From assembly GCF_008329585.1 (NCBI RefSeq), contig NZ_NPKP01000002.1, forward strand, positions 310,001-374,000: a stretch of DNA of 64,000 nt, given 5' to 3'. Shown here one piece after another: positions 26,275-35,407 of this stretch. The position numbers and the translations under genes were made by a program. The stretch comes from Mycolicibacterium sp. P9-22. GTDB taxonomy: Bacteria; Actinomycetota; Actinomycetes; Mycobacteriales; Mycobacteriaceae. The notes below the pieces were generated by a model. That model had not been told where the DNA came from. It ran no database searches and saw only the letters and a list, made by a program, of their open reading frames with translations. The number at the start of each line of letters is the position of its first letter. Position 1 is the first letter of the stretch.

Positions 26275-26526
26275 ATGGCATCAAATCGTCTGGCTCGTCG
26301 TCGGATTTCGGCAGCGGTGGGTGGTGCCGCCATCATCGCGATGATCGGCTTCACCGCGGCGTGCAGCACTGACAGCGACAAGCCCGAAGAGTCGCCCACC
26401 ACGACCACGACCACCACCGAGCCCTCGCTGACCCCCACCGAGAAGTCGCTCAACCCCGGCGGTGGCGTGTTCACTCCCCCGGTGACGGCCCCCCAGCCGA
26501 CCTTCGACCCGTCGAAGAACGACTGA
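26275..26526 (+). CDS. Small exported Thr-rich protein (Rv3395A-like)
   Basis: An 83-residue protein. A basic N-terminus (MASNRLARRRIS) precedes a hydrophobic segment AAVGGAAIIAMIGFTAACS, which is either a membrane anchor or a weak lipoprotein signal (Cys after TAA). A short extracytoplasmic tail follows, rich in Thr, Pro and Glu (PTTTTTTTEPS). Position and character match Rv3395A, a small SOS-locus neighbour of unknown function divergent from imuA'. A strong terminator follows 16 bp after the stop. Function unknown. Confidence 0.8.
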   Translation: MASNRLARRRISAAVGGAAIIAMIGFTAACSTDSDKPEESPTTTTTTTEPSLTPTEKSLNPGGGVFTPPVTAPQPTFDPSKND

Positions 26527-26542
26527 GCGACAACTCAGAACG

Positions 26543-26571
26543 GGGCGGGTCCGGATTTTTCGGACCCGCCC
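26543..26571 (+). terminator. Rho-independent terminator after the Rv3395A-like gene
   Basis: Perfect 11-bp GC-rich stem (26543-26553 paired with 26561-26571) with loop GATTTTT, followed by TTAGTTCTTCT. It separates this small gene from the protease gene that starts at 26589. Confidence 0.85.
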
Positions 26572-26588
26572 TTAGTTCTTCTGAAACC

Positions 26589-28193
26589 ATGGGAACGGTG
26601 CTCGCACGCTCACTGACCGCCCTGCTCCTCATCGGAGCCCTGGTGGTCGCCGTCGATCTGTACGTCGACAAGGAACGCCCCGATGCCTCGCTCATCGAGG
26701 GCCCTTACGCGTCCCTGCTGGACGCGTCGACCGACCTCGGACCGGCCCGCGAGGAGAGCATCGAACTCACCGCCACCCTCACCGACGAATCCCAGCCCAC
26801 CGCCCTGATGGACTGGGCCCGCGCCCAATCGCTGTCGGTGCAGTGGCGTCCCGGCGACGACTGGGTGATCGTCGAGGGTCCCCCGGCCGCCGTCGAGCAG
26901 GCGTTCGACGTCTCGGTGCGCGACTACCGTGGCAGGAGAGGGCAACTCTTCTACGCCTCACCGCACCAGCCGGCGGTGCCCGAGCAGCTGCGCGACGAAG
27001 TGTCCGAGATCGGCCGGATCCTCAGCTACACACCACATCACATGTCACGCCCCGACCACATCCCCCTCGATGTGCCCGATCAGGGCCTGGCCCCCCAGGC
27101 ACTGCGCAACACCTACAACGCCGACGATCTGAACAGGGACGGTTTCACCGGGACAGGAGTCACCATCGTGATCTTCGCCTTCGACGGTTTCCATCAATCC
27201 GACCTGGACAAGTTCACCACCACGTTCGGTCTGCCGCAGTTCATCCCCGAGGTCGTCGGCGGATCACCCGGTGAACCGCGTGGTGAGCTGTCGATGGATC
27301 TTCAAGTGGCACATGCCATTGCCCCTGATGCCCGCAAGGTCGTGGTGAACGCCCGACCCACCGTGGAAGGTGGTGGCGGCTACCGCAAGATCGGCGAGAT
27401 GCTGGAGGACACCGATCGCCGGTTCCCCGGCGCGGTGTGGAGTTTCTCGATCGGCTGGGGCTGCGACAAACTCATCACGGCGGCCGATCTGGCCCCGGTC
27501 CGCTCCGCGCTGCGCACCGCCCAGTCCCACGGCACCACCGCCTACAACGCCAGCGGTGACCTCGCAGGCATGGAATGCCGTGGCGGACAAGACTGGTCGT
27601 CGCCGCCGAGTGAACAGGACGTCGGCCTCGACTCGATCGCCTCGCTGCCCGAGATGACCAGCGTCGGCGGCACCACCCTGTCCACCGACTCCGAAGGCAA
27701 ATGGGTGTCCGAGCAGACCTGGTTCGACGTCCCCCTGTCGCAGGGCACCGGCGGCGGCGTATCGGCGCTGTTCGACATGCCGCCCTGGCAGCGCCGCGCC
27801 GCGGCCGTGGTCGCACCGGACCGCCACAACGGCAGGCGCATGACACCGGACATCGCCGCGGTCGCCGATCCGTTCACCGGTGTGAAGATCGTGCTCAACG
27901 ATCAGATCGTCGTCGGTGGCGGCACCTCGCAGTCCGCCCCCATCTGGGCCGGCCTCACCGCGGTGATGAACCAGTGGCTACTGGAGAACAACGGCACCCT
28001 CATCGGCGATATCAACCCGTTGCTGTACCGCATCGCCCAGGGCGCCCCGCGGCCCGCCTTCCGCGATGTGACCCTGGGTGGTAACGCCGTCGACAACGCC
28101 GGCCCCGGCTATGACCTGGTCACCGGACTCGGCACCCCCGATATCGACAACCTGGTGCGCAACCTGCAGCTCGCCCAGCGGGTGGGTGCCTGA
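26589..28193 (+). CDS. Sedolisin/kumamolisin-type serine-carboxyl peptidase (family S53)
   Basis: A 534-residue exported protease. It has an N-terminal hydrophobic anchor (about 7-23), an activation prodomain (about 35-155) and a subtilisin-fold catalytic domain. Active residues are visible: Glu233 and Asp237 in GELSMD, oxyanion Asp324 in NASGD and nucleophile Ser447 in GGGTSQSAP. The C-terminal DVTLGGN and GPGYDLVTGLGTPD form the S53 calcium site. It probably cleaves proteins at acidic pH outside the membrane. The stop overlaps the start of the next gene by 1 bp (TGATG), so protease and zinc-ribbon membrane protein are co-produced. Confidence 0.9.
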   Translation: MGTVLARSLTALLLIGALVVAVDLYVDKERPDASLIEGPYASLLDASTDLGPAREESIELTATLTDESQPTALMDWARAQSLSVQWRPGDDWVIVEGPPAAVEQAFDVSVRDYRGRRGQLFYASPHQPAVPEQLRDEVSEIGRILSYTPHHMSRPDHIPLDVPDQGLAPQALRNTYNADDLNRDGFTGTGVTIVIFAFDGFHQSDLDKFTTTFGLPQFIPEVVGGSPGEPRGELSMDLQVAHAIAPDARKVVVNARPTVEGGGGYRKIGEMLEDTDRRFPGAVWSFSIGWGCDKLITAADLAPVRSALRTAQSHGTTAYNASGDLAGMECRGGQDWSSPPSEQDVGLDSIASLPEMTSVGGTTLSTDSEGKWVSEQTWFDVPLSQGTGGGVSALFDMPPWQRRAAAVVAPDRHNGRRMTPDIAAVADPFTGVKIVLNDQIVVGGGTSQSAPIWAGLTAVMNQWLLENNGTLIGDINPLLYRIAQGAPRPAFRDVTLGGNAVDNAGPGYDLVTGLGTPDIDNLVRNLQLAQRVGA

Positions 28194-30112
28194 TGAGCGC
28201 TCCCGGCATGGTCGAATGCCAGGTCTGCCAGATCGATGTTCCGGCAGGTGAATACTGCGGGCTCTGTGGCGTTCCACTGGTCGACCACAAACGTGGTGAC
28301 GGCCCGCACTGGCTGCGCGCCCGCGCCTTCAGCGCCGCACCCGGCCAGCGTCTGCTCTCACCGTCACTGACCAGTTCGCTGTTCCCGCACCTGTCGCCGC
28401 GCTCGCGCAAGGTGTTCCTGATGGGTCTGGTGCTGCTGGCGACGGCGCTGACCGTCGGCACAGTCCTGCGTATGCCCGCCACCCTCATCGCCGTCGCCTC
28501 ACTGGGCATCCCCCTGTTGTTCGCCCTGTATCTGCGCGAATCCGGTGTGTCCCGGGACATCCCACTCAGCACGCTGGTGCTGACCGCGGCTGTCGGTGTG
28601 GTGCTCGGTGTCGGCTGGGTGCTGCTGACCGGAGTTGCCCTGGCCCGGGCCTACGGCGTCCCCTTGGGCGCAGGTATCGCCGGCGAACGAATCCTCCGTG
28701 ACGGTATCGCGATACCGGTGGGCAGCATGTTGCTCATGCTGGCACCCGCGCTGGTGGCCCGGATCGGGTGGCGCGGCAACCGGGAATCCTTGGACGGCTA
28801 CGCCATCGGCGCGCTGGGCGCCCTGACGTTCACCGCGGCGGCCACCCTGACCCGACTGGCGCCGCAGTTCACCACCGGCATGATCAACCGGGTCCGCCCG
28901 CTGGACGGGCTGCTTGTCGAGGCCGGCATCCGCGGTATCGCCATGCCGCTCACCGCCGCCGCCGTCGGCGGTCTGATCGGCACCGCACTGTGGTTCACCC
29001 GGCCACCCACCAAGGTCAACAAGAACCGCGGCTTCGTCCGGGGCACCCTGATCGCGATCGCGCTCGTGGTCATGGTGGTCTACGCGGGACTGGGCCTGCT
29101 CGATGTGGCCCGCTTCCCACAGTGGCTGCAACTCGCCGGGCACCTGACGCTCGCCGCGCTCGCACTGTTCGCGCTGCGGGTCGGGCTGCATCTTGCCCTG
29201 CTGCACGAGGCGCAGGACGAGATCCGCACCGACGAGCCGATTCTGTGTGTCGAGTGCGACCACGTCGTGCCCGATGCGCCGTTCTGCGCGAATTGCGGTG
29301 CGGCCATGCACGCATCGTCGCGCCGCTCACGCCGGACCCGACGCGATGATCGACCGATCCGGCTCGCCGAGGAACCCGCGACCGGGGAACTGGTCGTGGG
29401 CTTGAAACCCGGCTACTCACTGCACTCCGGCACCTTCGAGGCGCTTCAGCCACCGAAGACATCCTTCCGCACGGTGGCGTTGGTGCTGGGGATCGCGGTC
29501 GTGGTGGTGGCCGCCGGCCTGGTCGGGCTGTCGGGGTTGATCACCGAGCCCGCTGCCAAGTACATCTGCCCGCCGGATTGCGGCAGCCCGCCGATGAACC
29601 GCGCGGTGGAGATCAACCCCCGGTTCACCTCCGCGGACGGGTCGTTCTCGGTGTCCTATCCGGTCGAGAATGCGGCCTATCAGATCTCCAAGCACGACAA
29701 CGGGGTCACCGCGGTACTGCAGGCCGGTGACGGCGGCACGATGCAGCTGTTCAGCAGGCCCGCGGCCGGCCGCACACCGAAGGAGATCGCTGTCGGCCTG
29801 GTGAACGAGACGTTCCCGGACACCAAGACGGCCTACGAGATCCCGAACACGATGGTCGGCTACCAGCACGGCTACGGGATGGCCGCCGATATGTGGCCGC
29901 AGGGCGCGATGAGCAGTTCCACGCGGATGCGCGTCATCGTGATGGTTGCCGTAAAGAACGATCTGGCGCTGATCGCCGGCGCGGTCGGGCCGTATCGCGC
30001 CTTCGGGCCCGACTTCGGCTCCGGGAAGCCGTCGGCGGCCAACCTGCAACTGGCCCTGGACATGGGCAAGTACGTCAACAGTTTCAGCTGGCGCGGCGAC
30101 CCAGCCCGCTAG
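28193..30112 (+). CDS. Zinc-ribbon polytopic membrane protein with extracytoplasmic C-terminal domain
   Basis: A 639-residue protein not matched to a named family. Residues 8-26 form a zinc ribbon (CQVCQ..EYCGLCG). About 7-8 hydrophobic segments follow between residues 75 and 345, and then a second zinc ribbon (CVEC..PFCANCG, about 350-368). After a basic linker and a further membrane segment (about 425-447), a soluble C-terminal domain of about 190 residues carries a Cys pair (ICPPDCG) and FTSADGSFSVSYPVE, as in lipoprotein-like exported domains. It is translationally coupled to the S53 protease. Scaffold, sensor or processing partner are possibilities; no function is assigned. Confidence 0.72.
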   Translation: MSAPGMVECQVCQIDVPAGEYCGLCGVPLVDHKRGDGPHWLRARAFSAAPGQRLLSPSLTSSLFPHLSPRSRKVFLMGLVLLATALTVGTVLRMPATLIAVASLGIPLLFALYLRESGVSRDIPLSTLVLTAAVGVVLGVGWVLLTGVALARAYGVPLGAGIAGERILRDGIAIPVGSMLLMLAPALVARIGWRGNRESLDGYAIGALGALTFTAAATLTRLAPQFTTGMINRVRPLDGLLVEAGIRGIAMPLTAAAVGGLIGTALWFTRPPTKVNKNRGFVRGTLIAIALVVMVVYAGLGLLDVARFPQWLQLAGHLTLAALALFALRVGLHLALLHEAQDEIRTDEPILCVECDHVVPDAPFCANCGAAMHASSRRSRRTRRDDRPIRLAEEPATGELVVGLKPGYSLHSGTFEALQPPKTSFRTVALVLGIAVVVVAAGLVGLSGLITEPAAKYICPPDCGSPPMNRAVEINPRFTSADGSFSVSYPVENAAYQISKHDNGVTAVLQAGDGGTMQLFSRPAAGRTPKEIAVGLVNETFPDTKTAYEIPNTMVGYQHGYGMAADMWPQGAMSSSTRMRVIVMVAVKNDLALIAGAVGPYRAFGPDFGSGKPSAANLQLALDMGKYVNSFSWRGDPAR

Positions 30113-30162
30113 CGCCCAGCCTTCCGCTCGATCAGCGACCTGAACCACACAACACCGAATGT

Positions 30163-30180
30163 TGACATTGACAAATGTCA
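30163..30180. promoter_or_regulatory. Dyad upstream of the esterase-SDR-BVMO cluster
   Basis: TGACAT-N6-ATGTCA, an 18-bp inverted repeat 47 bp before the first gene of the cluster. The left half overlaps a -35-like TTGACA at 30162-30167. A likely operator for the cluster's MerR-type regulator or another factor; the binder is unknown. Confidence 0.5.
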
Positions 30181-30226
30181 CCAATCGGAGGTGTACTCGT
30201 CGGACGCTCGATCGACGGAGGTCCGA

Positions 30227-31204
30227 ATGCCCGAGCAGTCCCTTCCCGCCCGCGGATCGTTGCGGTCCCGCGGCGCCGCCACGGTCAGCGCCGTGACATT
30301 GCGCCAGATCAGCGCCGTCCTACCGCCCGAACGCGCGTGGGGACTCTGGGCGTCGCGGCAGATCATCGCGCGGGTCATGGACACCTTCGGGCCATCACTG
30401 GCGGGCGCCGAGGTCGAGCAGGTGGACGTCCGCCTGGCCGACGGGCGCCGGGTGGTCGGGGAATGGGTCCGCAGCGGCGCGGTGACCGATCAGACCGAAG
30501 CCATCTACTACGTCCACGGCAGCGGATACGCGCTCTGTTCACCGCGCACCCACCGCAGGCTGACCGCCTGGCTGTCCCGGCTGACCGGACTGCCGGTGTT
30601 CTGCGTCGATTACCGGCTGGCACCGAAGTACCGCTTCCCCACCGCTGCCGGCGATGTGCGCGCGGGCTGGGACTATCTGCGCACCGAACGTGGCCATGAC
30701 CCCGAACGGATGGTCATCGCCGGGGATTCCGCTGGCGGGCACCTCGCGGTCGACCTGCTGCTGCAGCCCGGCGTCCCACATCCGGCCGCACTGGCCCTGT
30801 TCTCCCCGCTGGTCGATCTCACCTTCGGACTGGCCCGCGCCCGCGAGGCGCTGCGCGACGATCCGGCGATCCGCGCCTCGGACGCCGCCCGTCTGATCGG
30901 GTTGTACTGCGCCGGAACCGATCCGCGCCACCACCGACTCACCCTCGATGTCGCCGGCGGCCGGCGCATGCCACCCACCCTGATCCAGGCCGGTGGCGCG
31001 GAGATGCTGCAGGCCGACGCTCGCACCCTGGACGCGGACATCCGCGCCGCCGGCGGCACCAGCGAGTTGCAGGTCTGGCCGGATCAGGTGCACGTCTTCC
31101 AGGCTCTGCCCCGGCTCACTCCGGAGGCCGCTCCGGCCATGCGCAAGGTCGCGGCCTTCATCGGTGAGTCCTTGCGGCTCAACAGCACCCGGGTTGCCGG
31201 ATGA
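30227..31204 (+). CDS. Alpha/beta hydrolase, hormone-sensitive-lipase family esterase
   Basis: A 325-residue HSL-type carboxylesterase. The oxyanion motif is YYVHGSGYALCSPRTHR (HGSG variant of HGGG), the nucleophile elbow is GDSAGGH and the catalytic His lies in PDQVHVFQ. The ATG at 30227 has GGAGG 5 nt upstream and is preferred to an in-frame start 36 bp earlier. It overlaps the following SDR gene by 4 bp. The esterase-SDR-monooxygenase grouping resembles the M. tuberculosis mymA operon (lipR, SDR, MymA monooxygenase), where a BVMO product ester would be hydrolysed by the esterase (inference). Confidence 0.87.
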   Translation: MPEQSLPARGSLRSRGAATVSAVTLRQISAVLPPERAWGLWASRQIIARVMDTFGPSLAGAEVEQVDVRLADGRRVVGEWVRSGAVTDQTEAIYYVHGSGYALCSPRTHRRLTAWLSRLTGLPVFCVDYRLAPKYRFPTAAGDVRAGWDYLRTERGHDPERMVIAGDSAGGHLAVDLLLQPGVPHPAALALFSPLVDLTFGLARAREALRDDPAIRASDAARLIGLYCAGTDPRHHRLTLDVAGGRRMPPTLIQAGGAEMLQADARTLDADIRAAGGTSELQVWPDQVHVFQALPRLTPEAAPAMRKVAAFIGESLRLNSTRVAG

Positions 31205-32043
31205 ACCTCTTCGGAAGCTCGCGCCGCAGGAGCAAGCACGCCGATGCCGTCGTGACCGGCGCCGGCAGCGGGATCGGTGCCGCATTCGCACTGGAACTCG
31301 CCGCCCGCGGTGGCCGGGTGGTCTGCAGCGATATCGACGAGAAGGCAGCACAGGCCACCGCAGCGGAAATCACCGCCGCGGGAGGCGAGGCGACGGCCCT
31401 GCGTTGTGATGTCTCCAAGATCGAGGACGTGCAGGCCCTGGCAGACGCCGCACAGACGTGGTTCGCCGGTGCGCCCACGCTGGTCATCAACAATGCCGGC
31501 GTCGGCGCCGGCGGCACCCCGATCGGGGAGGTCAGCCTGGACGACTGGAACTGGGTGCTCGGGGTGAACCTGTGGGGGCCGATCCACGGCTGCCATGTGT
31601 TCACCCCCATCCTGCGCGCCGCCGAGACCGATCAGCCGCGCGGCATCATCAACGTCGCCTCCGCGGCGGCATTCGGCGCCGCACCCGGCATGGCCGCCTA
31701 CAACGTGAGCAAGGCGGGCACGCTGTCACTTTCGGAGACGCTGGCCGCCGAACTCGCCGGCACCGGGATCAACGTCACCGCCTTGTGCCCCACCTTCGTC
31801 AAGACCAATATCGTCGAGTCCGGCCGCATCACCTCCGGTTCCAGCCAGCTGGCCGACACGCTGATGCGCTGGACCGGGTTCTCCCCGCAGCGGGTGGCGC
31901 GGATGTGCCTGGACACCAACGATCGCGGCGGCCTCTACTGCATGCCCCAACCTGACGCCCGGATCGGCTGGGGCATCAAACGTTTCACGCCGACGGTGTA
32001 TACCCGCGCCGTCGGTCTCACCACTCGCATCACCGCACCGTAG
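31201..32043 (+). CDS. Short-chain dehydrogenase/reductase
   Basis: A 280-residue classical SDR: VVTGAGSGIGAAFA cofactor motif near residue 18, LVINNAGVGAGG and the catalytic YNVSKAG (YxxxK), with Ser in INVASAAA. NAD(P)-dependent alcohol/ketone oxidoreductase of unknown substrate. The Asp in VVCSDID after beta-2 suggests NAD(H) preference. It follows the esterase with a 4-bp overlap and precedes the diiron protein by 12 bp, so it belongs to the same operon; it may make the ketone used by the Baeyer-Villiger enzyme. Confidence 0.88.
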   Translation: MNLFGSSRRRSKHADAVVTGAGSGIGAAFALELAARGGRVVCSDIDEKAAQATAAEITAAGGEATALRCDVSKIEDVQALADAAQTWFAGAPTLVINNAGVGAGGTPIGEVSLDDWNWVLGVNLWGPIHGCHVFTPILRAAETDQPRGIINVASAAAFGAAPGMAAYNVSKAGTLSLSETLAAELAGTGINVTALCPTFVKTNIVESGRITSGSSQLADTLMRWTGFSPQRVARMCLDTNDRGGLYCMPQPDARIGWGIKRFTPTVYTRAVGLTTRITAP

Positions 32044-32055
32044 GAGGTCTGGACA

Positions 32056-32976
32056 ATGGCTGTCGACATGGACGTCATGCTCGCGAAGATCAAGGACCGG
32101 CAATGGGCGCTGGCCGATATCGACTGGGACGCACCCGGCGCCGAAACCATCAGCGACGAGTTCCGGCCCAAACTCAAGGCTTTCATGGCCGATCTATGCT
32201 GGATCGAGAACGTCGGCGCGCGCGGGTTCGCCGCCCTGGCAAAGAAGGCCCCCACCCCGACACTGGCGGAGATCTACCGGTACTTCCATGCCGAGGAACA
32301 ACGGCACGCGAATGCCGAACTGGCGCTGATGAAGCGGTGGGGCATGCTCGAAGACGGTGAGATGCCCGAGCCCAATGTCAACATCCGGCTGGCCATCGAC
32401 TGGCTGGACACCTACGCCGACGACATGTCGCTGTCGGTGCTGGGCACGGTCATCCCGATGCTGGAGGTGGCGCTGGACGGTGCGCTGCTGAAGTTCCTGC
32501 TCGACGAGGTGGACGACCCGGTCTGCCACCAGGTCTTCGAGAAGATCAACAGCGACGAATCCCGGCATATCGCCGTCGATTTCGAAGTGCTCAACATGAT
32601 CGGGCACGCCAAGGCGCGCAAGCTGGCCATCGATTTCGTCGGCAGCGTCCTGTCCCCCGGACTCATCGTCGGAATGATCATCTACGTTCCGCTGCTCAAC
32701 CGGATGCGCAACAACATCGTCGACATGGGCCTGGAGCCCGAGCGTCTGTACAAGGCGATGATGCGGTTCAAGGACATCGGTGGACGCGCCGAGAACACCT
32801 GGCGGGTACCGACCTACCAGATTCTCAAGCTGCATGCCCGCATGGTGGTCAATGACCGTAACCCCTATCACTGGGTGGCCAACCCGATGGTGGCCGCTTC
32901 GGACTACCTGCCGAAGGCGGTCCTCAAGCCGATCCCGTCCTGGTTCAAGGAACTGACCTACAAGCCGGCGGCCTGA
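32056..32976 (+). CDS. Ferritin-like diiron protein (putative oxygenase/desaturase)
   Basis: A 306-residue helical protein with a complete set of carboxylate-bridged diiron ligands: Glu51 (WIENVG), Glu81 and His84 (EEQRH), Glu137 (MLEVAL), Glu168 and His171 (DESRH). This ExxH...ExxH arrangement is that of ferritin-like diiron oxidases/oxygenases. A hydrophobic stretch (LSPGLIVGMIIYVPLL, about 193-210) could touch the membrane. AGGAGG precedes the ATG. Between an SDR and a BVMO it plausibly oxidises a lipid or alicyclic substrate; the exact reaction is unknown. Confidence 0.75.
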   Translation: MAVDMDVMLAKIKDRQWALADIDWDAPGAETISDEFRPKLKAFMADLCWIENVGARGFAALAKKAPTPTLAEIYRYFHAEEQRHANAELALMKRWGMLEDGEMPEPNVNIRLAIDWLDTYADDMSLSVLGTVIPMLEVALDGALLKFLLDEVDDPVCHQVFEKINSDESRHIAVDFEVLNMIGHAKARKLAIDFVGSVLSPGLIVGMIIYVPLLNRMRNNIVDMGLEPERLYKAMMRFKDIGGRAENTWRVPTYQILKLHARMVVNDRNPYHWVANPMVAASDYLPKAVLKPIPSWFKELTYKPAA

Positions 32977-32977
32977 C

Positions 32978-34471
32978 ATGGCAGCGCACATCCACGACAC
33001 CATCATCGTCGGCGCCGGCTTCAGCGGAATCGGCACCGCGATCAAGCTCGCCGAATCCGGCGTCGAGGACTTCGTCATCGTCGAACGCGGTGACCGGGTC
33101 GGCGGAACCTGGCGCGACAACACCTATCCCGGTGCGGCGTGCGATATCCCGTCGCTGCTCTACTCCTACTCGTTCGCCAAGAACCCGGACTGGTCACGGG
33201 CATACTCACCGGCCGGTGAGATCTGCGCACACATCGAGGAGATGGTCGACGACTTCGATCTGCGCCGCCGGATCCAGTTCGGCGTGGAGGTCGACGGACT
33301 GTCCTTCGACGAGGCGGCCGGCGTCTGGACCGTCAAGACGACCGGACGCAAATCTCTGCAGGCCCGCACCGTGGTGCTGGCCTCCGGGCCGCTCACCGAC
33401 CACAAGTTCCCCGACATCCGCGGTGTGGACACTTACCAGGGACACAAGATCCACAGTGCCCGTTGGGATCACGACTACGATTTCACCGGCAAGCGGGTGG
33501 CCGTCATCGGCACCGGTGCCAGCGCGGTGCAGATCGTGCCCGAACTGGTCAAGCAGGCCGAATTCGTCAAGGTCTTCCAGCGCACCCCGGGCTGGGTGGT
33601 GCCGCGGATGGACATCGCCACCCCGGAGGCGGCCAAGACACTGTTCGCCAAGGTCCCCGCCGCGCAGGATCTGGCCCGCCAGGTGCTGTACTGGGGCCAC
33701 GAAGTCACCGCCACCGCGCTGGTCTGGGACACCCCGCTGACCGGCCTGGTCTCGCGGCTCGGCAAGGCCCACCTGCGCAGGCAGGTCAAGGATCCGTGGC
33801 TGCGCAGGCAACTCACTCCCGATTTCACGCCGGGCTGCAAGCGCATGCTGATCTCCAGTGACTACTACCCGGCTCTGCAGAAGGACAACTGCAAGCTCAT
33901 CGACTGGCCCATCGCCACCATCAGCCCGGTCGGTATCCGCACCAGCGACGGTATCGAGCACCATCTCGACGCCATCGTGTTCGCCACCGGTTATGACGTC
34001 CACCTGTCCGGCCCGCCGTTCCCGGTCACCGGTCTGGGCGGGCGCGTACTCGCCGACGAATGGGCCGGGGGTGCACAGGCCTACAAGAGCATCCAGGCAC
34101 ACGGCTACCCGAATCTGTTCCTGATGACCGGCCCCAACTCGGGGCCCGGCCACAACTCGCTGCTGGTGTATTCCGAGGGGCAGATCGACTACGCCGTCAA
34201 TGCCATCGGCACGATTCTGCGCGACGATCTGCGATATCTCGACGTGCGTGCGGACGTCCAGCAACGCCACAACGCCGCTCTGCAGCGCCGGCTGCGCAAG
34301 ACCACCTGGATGAGCGGGTGCAGCAGCTGGTACCTGACCGCCGACGGATTCAACGCGTCCATGTACCCCGGGTTCGCCACCCAGTATCTTCGACAGATGC
34401 GGGAGTTCCGATTCGGTGATTACACGGCGGTGGCGCACGACGCACGTGTGACGGCGCTGTCGTCGGCCTGA
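32978..34471 (+). CDS. Flavin-containing Baeyer-Villiger-type monooxygenase
   Basis: A 497-residue class B flavoprotein monooxygenase. First FAD-binding Rossmann motif VGAGFSGIGTA (about 11-21); ERGDRVGGTWRDNTYPGAACDIPS is the extended BVMO segment; the fingerprint reads YQGHKIHSARW (GxxxHSxxW); the NADPH motif is VAVIGTGASAVQ (about 175-186); VFATGYDVH is the late motif. These enzymes insert oxygen next to a ketone, giving an ester or lactone, or act on sulfides, as MymA/EthA do. It starts 1 nt after the diiron gene stop. The native substrate is unknown. Confidence 0.9.
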   Translation: MAAHIHDTIIVGAGFSGIGTAIKLAESGVEDFVIVERGDRVGGTWRDNTYPGAACDIPSLLYSYSFAKNPDWSRAYSPAGEICAHIEEMVDDFDLRRRIQFGVEVDGLSFDEAAGVWTVKTTGRKSLQARTVVLASGPLTDHKFPDIRGVDTYQGHKIHSARWDHDYDFTGKRVAVIGTGASAVQIVPELVKQAEFVKVFQRTPGWVVPRMDIATPEAAKTLFAKVPAAQDLARQVLYWGHEVTATALVWDTPLTGLVSRLGKAHLRRQVKDPWLRRQLTPDFTPGCKRMLISSDYYPALQKDNCKLIDWPIATISPVGIRTSDGIEHHLDAIVFATGYDVHLSGPPFPVTGLGGRVLADEWAGGAQAYKSIQAHGYPNLFLMTGPNSGPGHNSLLVYSEGQIDYAVNAIGTILRDDLRYLDVRADVQQRHNAALQRRLRKTTWMSGCSSWYLTADGFNASMYPGFATQYLRQMREFRFGDYTAVAHDARVTALSSA

Positions 34472-34498
34472 TGGCGACGAAATGATGGTTGAGATCTG

Positions 34499-35407
34499 AT
34501 GGGAACGCCCAGGCAGCCCCGGCAGTCCGCCGGCGCGATCTCGACGATCCTGACCGGATTGCGCCGGGCTCCCCGGCAGATCCGACGCAGTTCCCGCGAC
34601 GTCGTGGAGAACGCGGTCACCCAGCTCTTCGACGCGGCGGTGCAACCTCATGGTGCCGCCGCGTCGGGCGAGTATCGGATCGACGAGCTGGCGCAGCTGG
34701 CCGGAACCACCACCCGCAACATCCGGGTCTACCGTGACCGGGGTCTGCTGCATCCGCCGCTGCGGGTGGGCCGTATCGCCTTGTTCAACGACACCCACCT
34801 GACCCGCCTGCGACTGATCACCTCACTGTTGGACCGTGGCTACAACATCGCCCACGTGCACGAGATGCTTTCGGCGTGGGAGCAGGGCAAGGGGGTGGGC
34901 GACCTGCTCGGCCTGGAGTCCGCCATCGCCGGCAGCTGGGCCACCGAGAAGCCAGAACGGATGAGTGTCGCCGACGCCAAGCGGCTCATCGATGACGGCT
35001 CGGGGTTCGAGCGCATGGTCGGTCTGGGCGTGATCAAGCTCGAAGACGGTGAAGCGGTCGTGGTGCGCCCCAAGCTGATCGAGTCGTTCAACGAGATCCG
35101 GCAGTACGGGGTGTCCACCGACAAGCTCATCGGTCTGCACGAACAGATCGCTCCGCTGGTCGATCAGATCAGCGGGCTGCTGGTGCAGGCGGGGATCGAG
35201 GAGGCGCTGCACCGCATCAATCCGGGTGCGGCGCTGCCACCCGACACCGAAATCGCCGAATTGCTCACCATGCTGGTGCGCTTCCGCACCCAGGCCGTAT
35301 CGGCGGTGTCCTCGACGCTGGCCTTCTCCATCGAGTCGACCATCGAGTCGGCGGTCGGTCAGATCCTCGGCGAGCTCATCGACAAGGAAACCGACCCCGA
35401 GGCCTGA
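34499..35407 (+). CDS. MerR-family transcriptional regulator with long C-terminal domain
   Basis: A 302-residue regulator. A basic leader of about 55 residues is followed by a MerR HTH (YRIDELAQLAGTTTRNIRVYRDRGLLHPPLRVGRIALFN region, about 57-100) and a helical effector domain without metal-binding cysteines. It is the last gene of the esterase-SDR-diiron-BVMO group, 27 bp after the monooxygenase, and probably controls that group through the dyad at 30163-30180. The ATG at 34499 lacks a clear ribosome-binding sequence; an internal start nearer the HTH cannot be excluded. It abuts the convergent esterase gene. Confidence 0.82.
   Translation: MGTPRQPRQSAGAISTILTGLRRAPRQIRRSSRDVVENAVTQLFDAAVQPHGAAASGEYRIDELAQLAGTTTRNIRVYRDRGLLHPPLRVGRIALFNDTHLTRLRLITSLLDRGYNIAHVHEMLSAWEQGKGVGDLLGLESAIAGSWATEKPERMSVADAKRLIDDGSGFERMVGLGVIKLEDGEAVVVRPKLIESFNEIRQYGVSTDKLIGLHEQIAPLVDQISGLLVQAGIEEALHRINPGAALPPDTEIAELLTMLVRFRTQAVSAVSSTLAFSIESTIESAVGQILGELIDKETDPEA

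Noticed and set aside
33206..34798. 530-codon minus-strand frame over the monooxygenase and MerR genes
   Set aside because: Shadow of real plus-strand genes with intact catalytic and HTH motifs; no domain resemblance.
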